A stretch of DNA of 64,000 nt, taken from Nocardia sp. NBC_00565. Lineage in GTDB: Bacteria; Actinomycetota; Actinomycetes; Mycobacteriales; Mycobacteriaceae. The notes under the pieces are model-generated. The model was given only the letters and a program-made list of their open reading frames with translations. It did no database searches and was not told the DNA's origin. The DNA lies in the NCBI RefSeq assembly GCF_036345915.1, contig NZ_CP107785.1:8556001-8620000 (forward strand). The letters are read 5' to 3'. The translations under genes and the position numbers were made by a program. This document shows positions 50,739 through 59,517 of the stretch, piece after piece. Each line of letters starts with the position of its first letter. Position 1 is the first letter of the stretch.

Positions 50739-50822
50739 GTGAGCGAGCGTGGCGAGCGAGCAATTAGTACAGCCGAGCACTCGCTCGTGCCGGAACCGAG
50801 CGTCAGCGAGGTGCAGGCATGA
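50739..50822 (+). CDS. 27-codon frame duplicating the start of the LuxR-type gene
   Basis: GTG 50739 to TGA 50822 encodes VSERGERAISTAEHSLVPEP and seven more residues, overlapping the next start as ATGA. The first ~11 residues repeat the start of the next protein (MSERSERAIST). The DNA of the two starts is a 33-bp direct repeat with one mismatch. It may be a short leader peptide or only the product of a repeat unit. Confidence 0.35.
   Translation: MSERGERAISTAEHSLVPEPSVSEVQA
50740..50772 (+). repeat. GAGCGAGCG repeat, copy 1
   Basis: 33 bp (TGAGCGAGCGTGGCGAGCG and continuing through CAATTAGTACAG) repeated 80 bp downstream with a single difference. Such GAGCGAGCG-rich units recur in actinobacterial intergenic DNA. 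Confidence 0.85.
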
Positions 50823-51832
50823 GCGAGCGTAGCGAGCGAGCAATTAGTACAGGCGAGCTGGGCGACATCTTCGAGCCTGGATCACCGCACGGGCGTACCT
50901 ACGCCGTGCTGGTGCATCATCCGCGATCCAGCCTGGCCCAGGTCGCCCGATATCTCGGTGTCTCGACCGAGGCCGCGGGCGAATCGCTGGCGGTGCTGAC
51001 CGGGCTGCAGGCCGCGGTCAGTCAGTTGTCCGCCGACGGCGAGGCCGTCTGGGACGCGCACGCCCCGGAATCGCTGTCGGAGGCCGAGGCGCGGCGCAGA
51101 CAGCACGAGATCAACCAGATGCACGCCGCGGCGGCGCGGCTCAGCGAGACCTTCCGCTCGGTGCGGCGCTCGCCGCGCACCAACGGCGCAATCGTTCCGG
51201 TATTCGAACGTCTGGAGATGTTGGCGGACTTCGAGGAGGTGCAGACGTCGGCGCGCAATACCGTCAAGGTGATCGAACGCGGCCCCTACCTCAGCGATCC
51301 CGAGCGGGAGCGACAGTTGTTCCTGCTCAAGCGCTCTCGGATCGGCGAGGGCATCCGCTACCAGACGCTCTATCAGGACACCATCTACCAGGACGCGGAG
51401 CGGCTGCGGCACGCGCTGTCCACCAATGCCAGCGGCGCTCAGGCACGCACGCTGCCCGAGCCGCCGTTCAAGCTGATCATCAGCGACGACGAACGGGCCA
51501 GTCTGGTGCTGCACGCCGATGAGCGCCGCCCGGATCCGATGGGGCTGCGCGTCGCCGGATCGCCCGGATTGCGTTTGCTGATCAAGACTTTCGATGTGCT
51601 GTGGTCGCTGGCCGCGCCGATTTCGGTGAATCCGGCTGCCGAGGAACTCGACGAGCGGGACAAGGCGATCCTGACCCTGATGGGTCTCGGCGCGACCGAT
51701 GACACCATTGCCCGCAGGCTGGGCATGTCCCGGCGCACCGTGGTCCGGCGCACGGCGCGGTTGCTGGAGCGGCTCGGCGCGAGCACTCGGTTCCAGGCGG
51801 GGGTACAGGCGACCAGGCGCGGATGGTTGTGA
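50819..51832 (+). CDS. LuxR-type transcriptional regulator (TrmB-like N-terminus)
   Basis: 337 residues. The first 11 derive from a repeat. Then comes a winged-helix-like region (SSLAQVARYLGVSTEAAGES), a long helical middle with ARNTVKVIERGPYLSDPERE, and a C-terminal LuxR/GerE HTH: DERDKAILTLMGLGATDDTI, then ARRLGMSRRTVVRRTARLLE. This two-HTH plan is common in actinobacteria near specialised-metabolite clusters. It lies 250 bp upstream of the NRPS genes in the same direction and could control them (inference). No receiver domain. The alternative start inside the repeat cannot be excluded. Confidence 0.82.
   Translation: MSERSERAISTGELGDIFEPGSPHGRTYAVLVHHPRSSLAQVARYLGVSTEAAGESLAVLTGLQAAVSQLSADGEAVWDAHAPESLSEAEARRRQHEINQMHAAAARLSETFRSVRRSPRTNGAIVPVFERLEMLADFEEVQTSARNTVKVIERGPYLSDPERERQLFLLKRSRIGEGIRYQTLYQDTIYQDAERLRHALSTNASGAQARTLPEPPFKLIISDDERASLVLHADERRPDPMGLRVAGSPGLRLLIKTFDVLWSLAAPISVNPAAEELDERDKAILTLMGLGATDDTIARRLGMSRRTVVRRTARLLERLGASTRFQAGVQATRRGWL
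50820..50852 (+). repeat. GAGCGAGCG repeat, copy 2, forming the start of the LuxR-type gene
   Basis: Same unit as 50740-50772 with G to A at one position. It encodes the first 11 residues of the regulator. Confidence 0.85.
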
Positions 51833-51953
51833 GTTCCCGCCAGTGAACTGCTCGATTCGACAACGTATGACGATTGTTGAACGATCAGGGCCGGGAGGTT
51901 TGAGGGCTTGTGCGGCAATGGGTTCGGAGGTACTGCCACACACCTCAGCGCTT

Positions 51954-51976
51954 CGGGGGTAGCCGCGCTACCCCCG
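51954..51976. terminator. 10-bp perfect hairpin between regulator and NRPS1
   Basis: CGGGGGTAGC-CGC-GCTACCCCCG. A very stable stem 121 bp after the regulator's stop and 107 bp before the NRPS start. There is no T-run, so it may be a factor-dependent terminator or a regulatory structure in the NRPS leader. Confidence 0.55.
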
Positions 51977-52083
51977 AATCCCGATGGCGTGGTGCGGGGC
52001 GGACACGGCCGCGGCGGCAATCGTCGTGGTGGTTGGCTAGTTCGGCCCCGTGGCCTGGCGTGATGTGAGAGGTAGTTGCTCGA

Positions 52084-55000
52084 GTGGATGGAGTACGTCG
52101 TTCCGTTCGGAGTAGCCGTCGACGCCGGGCGGGCGCACCACTTTTCGGGCAGCTGCTCACCGCTGCCGTCGAATCCGCGGCCGATGCGATCGCGATCCGA
52201 TTCGATCCGACCGGTGATCCGGCGACCCGGGTCGAGCTGACCTATCGCGAATTCGATGAGGCGTCGTCGCGGCTGGCCAGAGAGCTGATCGAGCGGGGCA
52301 TCGGCCCCGGCGATGTGGTGGCTGTCGCGCTGCTGCGTTCGGTCGAGTCGGTGCTGGCCGTGTGGGCCATCGCGAAGACGGGCGCGGCCTATGTTCCGGT
52401 CGATCCGGGCTATCCCGCGGAGCGGATCACCCATATGGTGACCGATTCCCGCGCCGTGCTCGGCGTGACCATCTCGGCGCACCGGGTCGCACTCGGTACC
52501 TCGCTCGATTGGATCGAACTGGACGATCCGGCTGTGGCCGCGCGGGTCGCCGCTCAGCCGGAACGGCCGATCTCCTATACCGATCGGGTGCGTCGGCTCG
52601 ACGAACGGCATCCGGCGTACGTCATCTACACGTCGGGGTCCACCGGGCGGCCGAAGGGTGTCGTGGTGACGCATGCCGGTCTGGCCGCGCTGGCCGCGGT
52701 CGGGCAGCGGTACGCGGTGACCAGCGCTTCGCGGGTCACCCATCTCAGCTCGCCGAGCTTCGACTTTTCCCTGATGGAGCTGCTGTTCACCTTCTCGGCC
52801 GGTGCGACGCTGGTCATCGCGCCGCCGACGGTGTTCGGCGGCGACGAACTCGCGGATCTGCTGCGGCGCGAGCGGGTCACGCATCTGCTGATCACGCCGG
52901 GCGCGCTGGCATCGGTCGATCCGGCCGGGCTGGACGAGCTGCGGGTGGTGGTCGCCGGCGGCGACAAACTGAGCGCCGAGCTCGTCGAGCGGTGGGCGCG
53001 CGACGGCCGGGCCGTCTTCAATGCCTATGGCCCGACCGAGGTCACGGTCATGGTCACCACGGGACAGATGGTCTCCGGCGAACCGGTGACCCTGGGCGGC
53101 GCGGTCGCGGGTATCGGGGCGTTCGTACTGGATTCCCGGATGCGTCCGGTGCCATCGGGTGTCGTCGGCGAGCTCTATCTGACCGGACCCGCGCTCGCGC
53201 AGGGCTATCTCGGTCGACCGGGGCTCACCGCGGATCGGTTCGTGGCCAGCCCATTCGGCGCGGAGACCGGAGCACCGGGCGCTCGGCTGTACCGCACCGG
53301 CGATCTGGTGCGGCGCGATGCCGGCGGCAACCTCGAGTATCTGGGCCGGTCGGATTTCCAGGTGAAGATCCGCGGTCTGCGCATCGAACTCGGTGAGATC
53401 GACAGTGCACTGGCCGCGCATCGGGATATCGACTTCGCGGCGACGCTCGGGCGGACCTTGCCGTCCGGGGTGAGCGCCCTGGTGTCTTATGTCCGGCCGC
53501 GCGCCGGTGCGATGGTGGATACCGCCGAGCTGCTGGCCGGGCTCGCGGAGTCGTTGCCCGCGTATATGGTTCCGGCCGCCATCGTGGTGCTCGACGAGAT
53601 TCCGTTGACCCCGGTGGGGAAGCTGGATCGGGCGGCATTGCCGGAGCCGGTATTCGAGGCCCGGGAGTTCCGTGCGCCGTCCACTCCAGTGCAGCAGATC
53701 GTCGCGCAGGTGTTCGCCGCGTTGCTGCTGGCCGAGGGCACGGATGCGCGCGTCGGCGTCGATGACGATTTCTTCGCCCTCGGCGGCAACTCGCTGCTGG
53801 CCGCGCAGGCCGCGGCGCGGATCGGCACCGCACTGCAGACCCGGGTTCCGGTGCAGCTGGTCTTCGAGGCGCCGGCGGTCGGCGAGCTCGCCGACCGCGT
53901 GGCCCGCCACCTCGGTTCGGCCGGGGACCCGCTGACCGCGCAGCAACGTCCGGAGCACATCCCGCTGTCGTACGCGCAGCAGCGGATGTGGTTCCTCAAC
54001 CGCTTCGATCCGGCCAGCGGGGTCAACAATATTCCGCTCGCGGTGCGGTTGGCCGGTGTGCTCGACGTCGTGGCGCTGCGGGCCGCGGCGCGCGATCTGG
54101 TGGCGCGGCACGAGGTGCTGCGGACGGTCTATCCGGAGATCGACGGCGACGGTACCCAGTTGGTGTTGCCGATCGACGATGCTCGTGCGGTACCGGAACT
54201 TCCCGTGCTCGCCGCGACCATGGCCGAGCTGCCCGAACTCGTCGCCGCGGCGGCGGTCGCGGGCTTCGACGTCGTCGCGGTACCGCCGATTCGACTGCGG
54301 CTGTTGCGGATCAGCGAATCCGACCACGTGCTGGTGTGCGTGGTGCACCACATCGCGGCCGACGGGTTCTCGATGGGGCCGCTCGCGCGCGATCTGATGT
54401 CCGCCTATGCCGAACGGGTACGTGGTGACCAACCGCGGTGGCAGCCGCTCGAGGTGCACTACGCCGACTATGCGATCTGGCAGCGGCGGGTGCTCGGCGC
54501 GCCGGACGACGCCGAATCACTGCTCGCCACCCAGATCTCCTTCTGGCGTGCCGAATTGGCCGGTCTGCCCGAACAATTGGCGCTGCCCACCGATCGGCCA
54601 CGGCCCGCGGTGCTGTCCAACCGCGGCGCCGTGTACGTCTTCGAGATCGATGCCGAGATCCACACGGCGCTGGAACATATTGCCCGCGGCCATAATTCGA
54701 CTCTGTTCATGGTGGTGCACGCCGCGTTCGCGGTGCTGCTCGCGCGACTGTCCGGTACCCGGGATATCGCCATCGGGACACCGGTCGCCGGACGCGGTGC
54801 GGCCGCGCTCGACGATCTGATCGGCATGTTCGTCAATACGCTTGTGCTGCGCGGCGATATCGATCCGACGCTGTCGTTCGACGAGCTGCTGCGCGAATTC
54901 CGGCGCGGTGATGTCGCGGCCTTCGGGCACGCGGACGTCCCGTTCGAGCGCCTGGTCGAGCTGCTCGATCCGGTGCGGTCGATGTCGCGGCATCCGCTGT

Positions 55001-58000
55001 TCCAGGTGCTGCTGACCTTCCAGAACATGGCTCCGACAGCACTGGAGCTACCCGGGCTCGCCGTATCGGGTCTGGATCTCGGTGTGACGCAGTCGAAGTT
55101 CGATCTCGAGCTGACCGTGGTGCCGAATGCGGACAAGGGTGTGGCAGGCGGTATGGCGGCCTCGTTCACCTACGCGACCGATCTGTTCGACGAGACAACG
55201 GTGGCGAGCTTCGCGGCGCGCCTGACTCGAATACTCGCCGCGGTCGTCGCGGATCCACACCGGGCGGTGGGGCAGATCGAGCTGCTTACGGCCACCGAGC
55301 GGCAGCGAATGCTGGTGGACTGGAACGACACTGCGCACCAGGTCGCACCGGAGCTCCTGCTCGACGGATATCGGCGGGCAGCGGTGCGATATCCGGACGC
55401 GGTCGCGGTGGCCTTCGAAGGGACCGAACTCACCTATCGGGAGTTCGACGCGCGGGTCAATCGGCTCGCCAGGTTGCTGATCCAAGCGGGCGTCGGCGCG
55501 GAATCGCTGGTGGGGCTGGCGGTTCGGCGCTCGGTTGAGCTGGTGGTCGGCATGTACGCGATCATCACCGCGGGTGGTGCGTACCTGCCGTTGGATCCGG
55601 ATCATCCGGCCGACCGGATCGCGCACATCCTCGATACCGCCCGGCCCGTCTGCGTGCTGACCACCATGTCGGATGCCGTCGCGGTGCCGGGCGATACACC
55701 GGTGGTGTACCTGGATACCGTTGCGCTGGAGCTGTTCTCGGGGGATGCCGTCGAACTGTCGCGACCGGTGTCGCGGAACAACCCCGCCTATGTGATCTTC
55801 ACCTCGGGTTCCACCGGTCGCCCGAAAGGCGTCGCGGTGTCCCATGCGGCGATCCACAACCAGATCGAGTGGATGTTGTCGGAGTATCCGCTCGGTCCCG
55901 ATGATGTGTATCTGCAGAAGACCGCCACCACGTTCGATGTGTCGCTGTGGGGATACTTCATGCCGCTGCGGGTGGGAGCCAAGCTGGTGGTGGCCACTCA
56001 CGACGGTCACCGCGACCCGGTCTACCTGGCGGAAACGATTGCCGCACAAAAGGTTACGGTCACCGACTTCGTGCCGTCGATGCTGACGGCGTTCGCCGCG
56101 CATACCGCGCCCGGATCCTGCCCCACCCTGCGCGATGTGCTCGTGATCGGCGAGGCGCTGCCGCCGGAGACGGTCACCGCCCTCGGCGCGGTATCCGGCA
56201 CCGCGGTCCACAATCTGTACGGCCCGACCGAGGCAGCGGTATCGGTGACCGCGTGGCGGGCAAGTGCCGCCGACACGGTCACCGTGCCGATCGGCCTGCC
56301 GCAATGGAATACCCGTGTGTACGTGCTGGATTCGCGGCTGCGGCCGGTTCCGGCCGGTGTCGTCGGTGAGTTGTATCTGGCGGGGGATCAGCTGGCGCGC
56401 GGCTATGTCGGCCGACCGGATCTGACGGCGGATCGGTTCGTGGCCGACCCCTTGACCGTGGGTGCGCGGATGTATCGCACCGGTGACCTGGTGGCCTGGC
56501 GTGCGTCGGCCGACGCCCATGTTCTGGAATACCTGGGCCGCAGTGATTTCCAGGTGAAGTTCCGCGGCCAGCGGATCGAACTCGGTGAGATCGAGACCGC
56601 GCTGCAGGCCCAGCCCGCGGTCAGCCAGGCCGCGGCGGCGGTGGTATCCACGCCGACCGGCGATCAACTGGTCGGGTACGTCGTGCCGATGCCGCGACAT
56701 CAGGTCGAGCAGCGGGAATTGCGTTCGGGCATAGCGCAAGTGCTGCCGACCTACATGGTTCCGGCCGCCGTCGTGGTGCTCGCCGAGTTCCCGTTGAACA
56801 CCAGCGGGAAGCTGGATCGCAAGGCGTTGCCCGCACCGACCTTCAGCGCGCGTGAGTTCCGTGCCACGATCACCCCGGCGCAGGAGATCGTGGCGGCCGT
56901 ATTCGCCGAGGTGCTCGGTGTCGAGCGGGTCGGCCTCGACGACGACTTCTTCGACCTCGGCGGCAATTCGCTGCTGGCCACCCGGGTCATCGCCAGGATC
57001 AATGACGCGCTGGATACCGATGTGGCGGTGCGGGATCTGTTCGAGACCTCGGCCGTCGCCGCGCTCGCGGCCGGGATCGTGCCCGGTGCGGGCCGCGATG
57101 CCACCCACCGGCTGCCGCTGACGCGGGCCGAGCGGCCGGAGCTGGTGCCGCTTTCGCTTGCCCAGCAACGGATGTGGGTGCTCAACCGGATCGATCCGCG
57201 CTCGCCCGCCTACAACCTGCCCTTCGCGATCCGGCTGACCGGTGCGCTCGATATCGCGGCGCTGCGCCGGGCCGTCGAGGATGTGCTGGTGCGGCACGAG
57301 GCGCTGCGCACCCGCTTCCCGACGGCCGGGACCGGCGGGCAGCCCTATCAGGAGGTGCTTTCCGCCGCCGAGGCACTACCCGGCGGACTTCGCGTCGAGA
57401 CCGCCACCGACGTGTCCGCCCGGGTCGGGGAGCTGGCGTCGGAGGGCTTCGATGTCACCGAGCAGGTGCCGGTGCGGGTTCGGCTACTGGCCGACGAGGC
57501 CGGCGCGGACCATGTGCTCGTCCTTGTGGTGCACCATATTTCGGCCGACGGCGCCTCGCTCGCGCCGCTGGCCCGCGATCTGGTGACCGCCTACCTCGCA
57601 CGTATCGGAGGCAGCGCGCCCGGCTGGTCGGCGCTGCCGGTGCAGTACGCGGACTTCGCGCTCTGGCAGCGCGCGGTCATCGGCGTCGACGACGATGCGA
57701 ACTCCGTGGCCGCACGGCAATTGGCGTACTGGCGCGAGCAGTTGGCGGGTCTGTCGACGGCACCGGTACTACCGCTGGATCGGCAACGTCCGGTGACCGC
57801 GTCGGGCCGCGGTGCGTCGGTCGGGTGGACCGTGCCCGCCGAGGTGCACGAGGGTCTGCTGCGGATCGCGCGTGCGCACCGGTCTTCGCTGTTCATGGTG
57901 GTGCATGCCGCGCTGGCCGTCCTGCTCGCCCGACTATCGGGCGGTTCGGATATCGCGATCGGCACCCCGATCGCCGGGCGCGGTCAACGGGCGCTGGACG

Positions 58001-59397
58001 AGCTGGTCGGCATGTTCGTCAACACGCTCGCACTGCGCACGTCCGTCGATCGAGCGAGCACCTTCGACGAGCTGGTCGAGCAGACGCGGACGACGGATCT
58101 TTCCGCGTTCGCGCACGCGGATCTGCCGTTCGAGCGGGTGGTCGAGGCCATCGCCCCCGGCCGGGGCGCGGCGTCGCGGCATCCGCTGTTCCAGGTGATG
58201 CTGTCCTTCCAGAACCTCGAACAGCCCGGTCTGGAGCTGCCGGGTCTGACCGTCGCGGCATTGGACGCGGGCGATGTCGTCGCGAAGTTCGATCTGCAGG
58301 TGGTGGTCGAACCTCGGCGACAGCCGGACGGTACGCCCGGCGACCTGATCGCCGTATTCACCTATGCGACCGACCTTTTCGAGGAATCGACGGTGCACGG
58401 GCTCGGGCGCATGCTGGAGCGCATTCTGGCCGCGGTGGTCGCCGACCCGGGGGCGCGCATCGGCGGCATCGATATTCTCGACGCCGTCGAGCGGGATCGG
58501 GCGGTCACCGCGACCGCGCCGACCGAACCAACCCGGGCCGGCACCGATGGGACCGAGCTGACCCACCTGTTGACCGCCGCGGTGGAGGACGATCCGGACG
58601 CGCCCGCCCTGGTGTGGGGCGAACACGAACTGTCCTATGCCGAGCTCGACGCTCGGTCCTCGCGGCTGGCCAGGGTGCTGATCGGGTACGGCTGTGGGCC
58701 GGGCACCGGCGTCGCGATCCGGTTGGAGCGCGGCGTCGACTCGGCGGTGGCGGCGTGGGCGGTCCTTGAGGTGGGCGCGGCGCTGGTCCCGGTCGCCTCG
58801 ATCGACGCGGCACTGCCCGCTGGATCCGCGGTCCGGATCGGGCTGACCACCGGTTCGGATCCGATCGGCGGCGCGGGCGTCGAATGGCTGCGACTCGACG
58901 ATGCCGCAACCGCCGCCGTCATCGCCGCGCAATCGCCGCGACCGGTCAACCACGCGCACCGGACCGGAGTGTTGAGCGGTGGCGATCCAGCGCTCATCGC
59001 CGCCTCGGGGGTGCGGATGAGCTATGACGAGGTGGCGACCGCGGCGGATCGGTTGCGCGTGCGCACCGGGCTGACCTTCGAGTCGCGTACCTTCCGGCAT
59101 GGACGGCCCGATACGTCGGCGGCGCTGCTCGAGGTGGTGGTCGCGGGCGCGACCGGAGCCAGCCTGATCGTGCTGCCGGACGCCGAACTCGATCTGGGTG
59201 CGGCCCTCGCCGACGAGTGGGTGACGCATCTGATCACCGATGACGCCGTGCTGAGCGCCATCGATACGACTCGACTCACGGACCTGCGGGCGGTGGTGCT
59301 CGAACGGGGATCGGCCGCCGGGGTCGCGGTGCCGGGGTCGACCGAGCTGGTGCTGCTGGAGGAGCTGTTGCCGGTCGGGGTGGCCCTGAGGATGTGA
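52084..59397 (+). CDS. Non-ribosomal peptide synthetase 1: A-T-C-A-T-C-A*
   Basis: 2437 residues from GTG 52084. Domains by motif: A1 (TSGSTGRPKG near residue 182, NAYGPTEVT, LSKG-type end PVGKLDRAAL); T1 (FFALGGNSLL, pantetheine Ser ~571); C1 (LSYAQQRMWFLNRF ~629, VVHHIAADGFS ~754); A2 (TSGSTGRPKG ~1240, NLYGPTEAAV, TSGKLDRKAL); T2 (FFDLGGNSLL ~1625); C2 (LSLAQQRMWVLNRI ~1690, VVHHISADGAS ~1817). The last ~280 residues are a shortened A domain without P-loop, YGPTE or hinge. There is no N-terminal C domain, so A1-T1 is an initiation module. No epimerase or thioesterase domain. Condensation domains look like the LCL type. The N-terminus is Arg-rich. Confidence 0.93.
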   Translation: MDGVRRSVRSSRRRRAGAPLFGQLLTAAVESAADAIAIRFDPTGDPATRVELTYREFDEASSRLARELIERGIGPGDVVAVALLRSVESVLAVWAIAKTGAAYVPVDPGYPAERITHMVTDSRAVLGVTISAHRVALGTSLDWIELDDPAVAARVAAQPERPISYTDRVRRLDERHPAYVIYTSGSTGRPKGVVVTHAGLAALAAVGQRYAVTSASRVTHLSSPSFDFSLMELLFTFSAGATLVIAPPTVFGGDELADLLRRERVTHLLITPGALASVDPAGLDELRVVVAGGDKLSAELVERWARDGRAVFNAYGPTEVTVMVTTGQMVSGEPVTLGGAVAGIGAFVLDSRMRPVPSGVVGELYLTGPALAQGYLGRPGLTADRFVASPFGAETGAPGARLYRTGDLVRRDAGGNLEYLGRSDFQVKIRGLRIELGEIDSALAAHRDIDFAATLGRTLPSGVSALVSYVRPRAGAMVDTAELLAGLAESLPAYMVPAAIVVLDEIPLTPVGKLDRAALPEPVFEAREFRAPSTPVQQIVAQVFAALLLAEGTDARVGVDDDFFALGGNSLLAAQAAARIGTALQTRVPVQLVFEAPAVGELADRVARHLGSAGDPLTAQQRPEHIPLSYAQQRMWFLNRFDPASGVNNIPLAVRLAGVLDVVALRAAARDLVARHEVLRTVYPEIDGDGTQLVLPIDDARAVPELPVLAATMAELPELVAAAAVAGFDVVAVPPIRLRLLRISESDHVLVCVVHHIAADGFSMGPLARDLMSAYAERVRGDQPRWQPLEVHYADYAIWQRRVLGAPDDAESLLATQISFWRAELAGLPEQLALPTDRPRPAVLSNRGAVYVFEIDAEIHTALEHIARGHNSTLFMVVHAAFAVLLARLSGTRDIAIGTPVAGRGAAALDDLIGMFVNTLVLRGDIDPTLSFDELLREFRRGDVAAFGHADVPFERLVELLDPVRSMSRHPLFQVLLTFQNMAPTALELPGLAVSGLDLGVTQSKFDLELTVVPNADKGVAGGMAASFTYATDLFDETTVASFAARLTRILAAVVADPHRAVGQIELLTATERQRMLVDWNDTAHQVAPELLLDGYRRAAVRYPDAVAVAFEGTELTYREFDARVNRLARLLIQAGVGAESLVGLAVRRSVELVVGMYAIITAGGAYLPLDPDHPADRIAHILDTARPVCVLTTMSDAVAVPGDTPVVYLDTVALELFSGDAVELSRPVSRNNPAYVIFTSGSTGRPKGVAVSHAAIHNQIEWMLSEYPLGPDDVYLQKTATTFDVSLWGYFMPLRVGAKLVVATHDGHRDPVYLAETIAAQKVTVTDFVPSMLTAFAAHTAPGSCPTLRDVLVIGEALPPETVTALGAVSGTAVHNLYGPTEAAVSVTAWRASAADTVTVPIGLPQWNTRVYVLDSRLRPVPAGVVGELYLAGDQLARGYVGRPDLTADRFVADPLTVGARMYRTGDLVAWRASADAHVLEYLGRSDFQVKFRGQRIELGEIETALQAQPAVSQAAAAVVSTPTGDQLVGYVVPMPRHQVEQRELRSGIAQVLPTYMVPAAVVVLAEFPLNTSGKLDRKALPAPTFSAREFRATITPAQEIVAAVFAEVLGVERVGLDDDFFDLGGNSLLATRVIARINDALDTDVAVRDLFETSAVAALAAGIVPGAGRDATHRLPLTRAERPELVPLSLAQQRMWVLNRIDPRSPAYNLPFAIRLTGALDIAALRRAVEDVLVRHEALRTRFPTAGTGGQPYQEVLSAAEALPGGLRVETATDVSARVGELASEGFDVTEQVPVRVRLLADEAGADHVLVLVVHHISADGASLAPLARDLVTAYLARIGGSAPGWSALPVQYADFALWQRAVIGVDDDANSVAARQLAYWREQLAGLSTAPVLPLDRQRPVTASGRGASVGWTVPAEVHEGLLRIARAHRSSLFMVVHAALAVLLARLSGGSDIAIGTPIAGRGQRALDELVGMFVNTLALRTSVDRASTFDELVEQTRTTDLSAFAHADLPFERVVEAIAPGRGAASRHPLFQVMLSFQNLEQPGLELPGLTVAALDAGDVVAKFDLQVVVEPRRQPDGTPGDLIAVFTYATDLFEESTVHGLGRMLERILAAVVADPGARIGGIDILDAVERDRAVTATAPTEPTRAGTDGTELTHLLTAAVEDDPDAPALVWGEHELSYAELDARSSRLARVLIGYGCGPGTGVAIRLERGVDSAVAAWAVLEVGAALVPVASIDAALPAGSAVRIGLTTGSDPIGGAGVEWLRLDDAATAAVIAAQSPRPVNHAHRTGVLSGGDPALIAASGVRMSYDEVATAADRLRVRTGLTFESRTFRHGRPDTSAALLEVVVAGATGASLIVLPDAELDLGAALADEWVTHLITDDAVLSAIDTTRLTDLRAVVLERGSAAGVAVPGSTELVLLEELLPVGVALRM

Positions 59398-59517
59398 CGG
59401 TGCGTGGGGGCGGTGTTCGGTGTAACGACAAATGGTAGGAAGTAAATCCCTGATGGTGGGCTCGTTCGGATGTGTGTGGGTGACGCGGCAGCGCGTCGAG
59501 CGGCCGGGGTTCGGCGC

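Noticed and set aside
51439..54459. A 1006-residue open frame on the minus strand opposite NRPS1
   Set aside because: Arg/Gly/Asp/His-rich mirror translation typical of antisense frames in G+C-rich genes; the plus strand has clear NRPS motifs.
55048..57297. A 749-residue minus-strand frame opposite NRPS1
   Set aside because: Low-complexity antisense shadow with no domain features.
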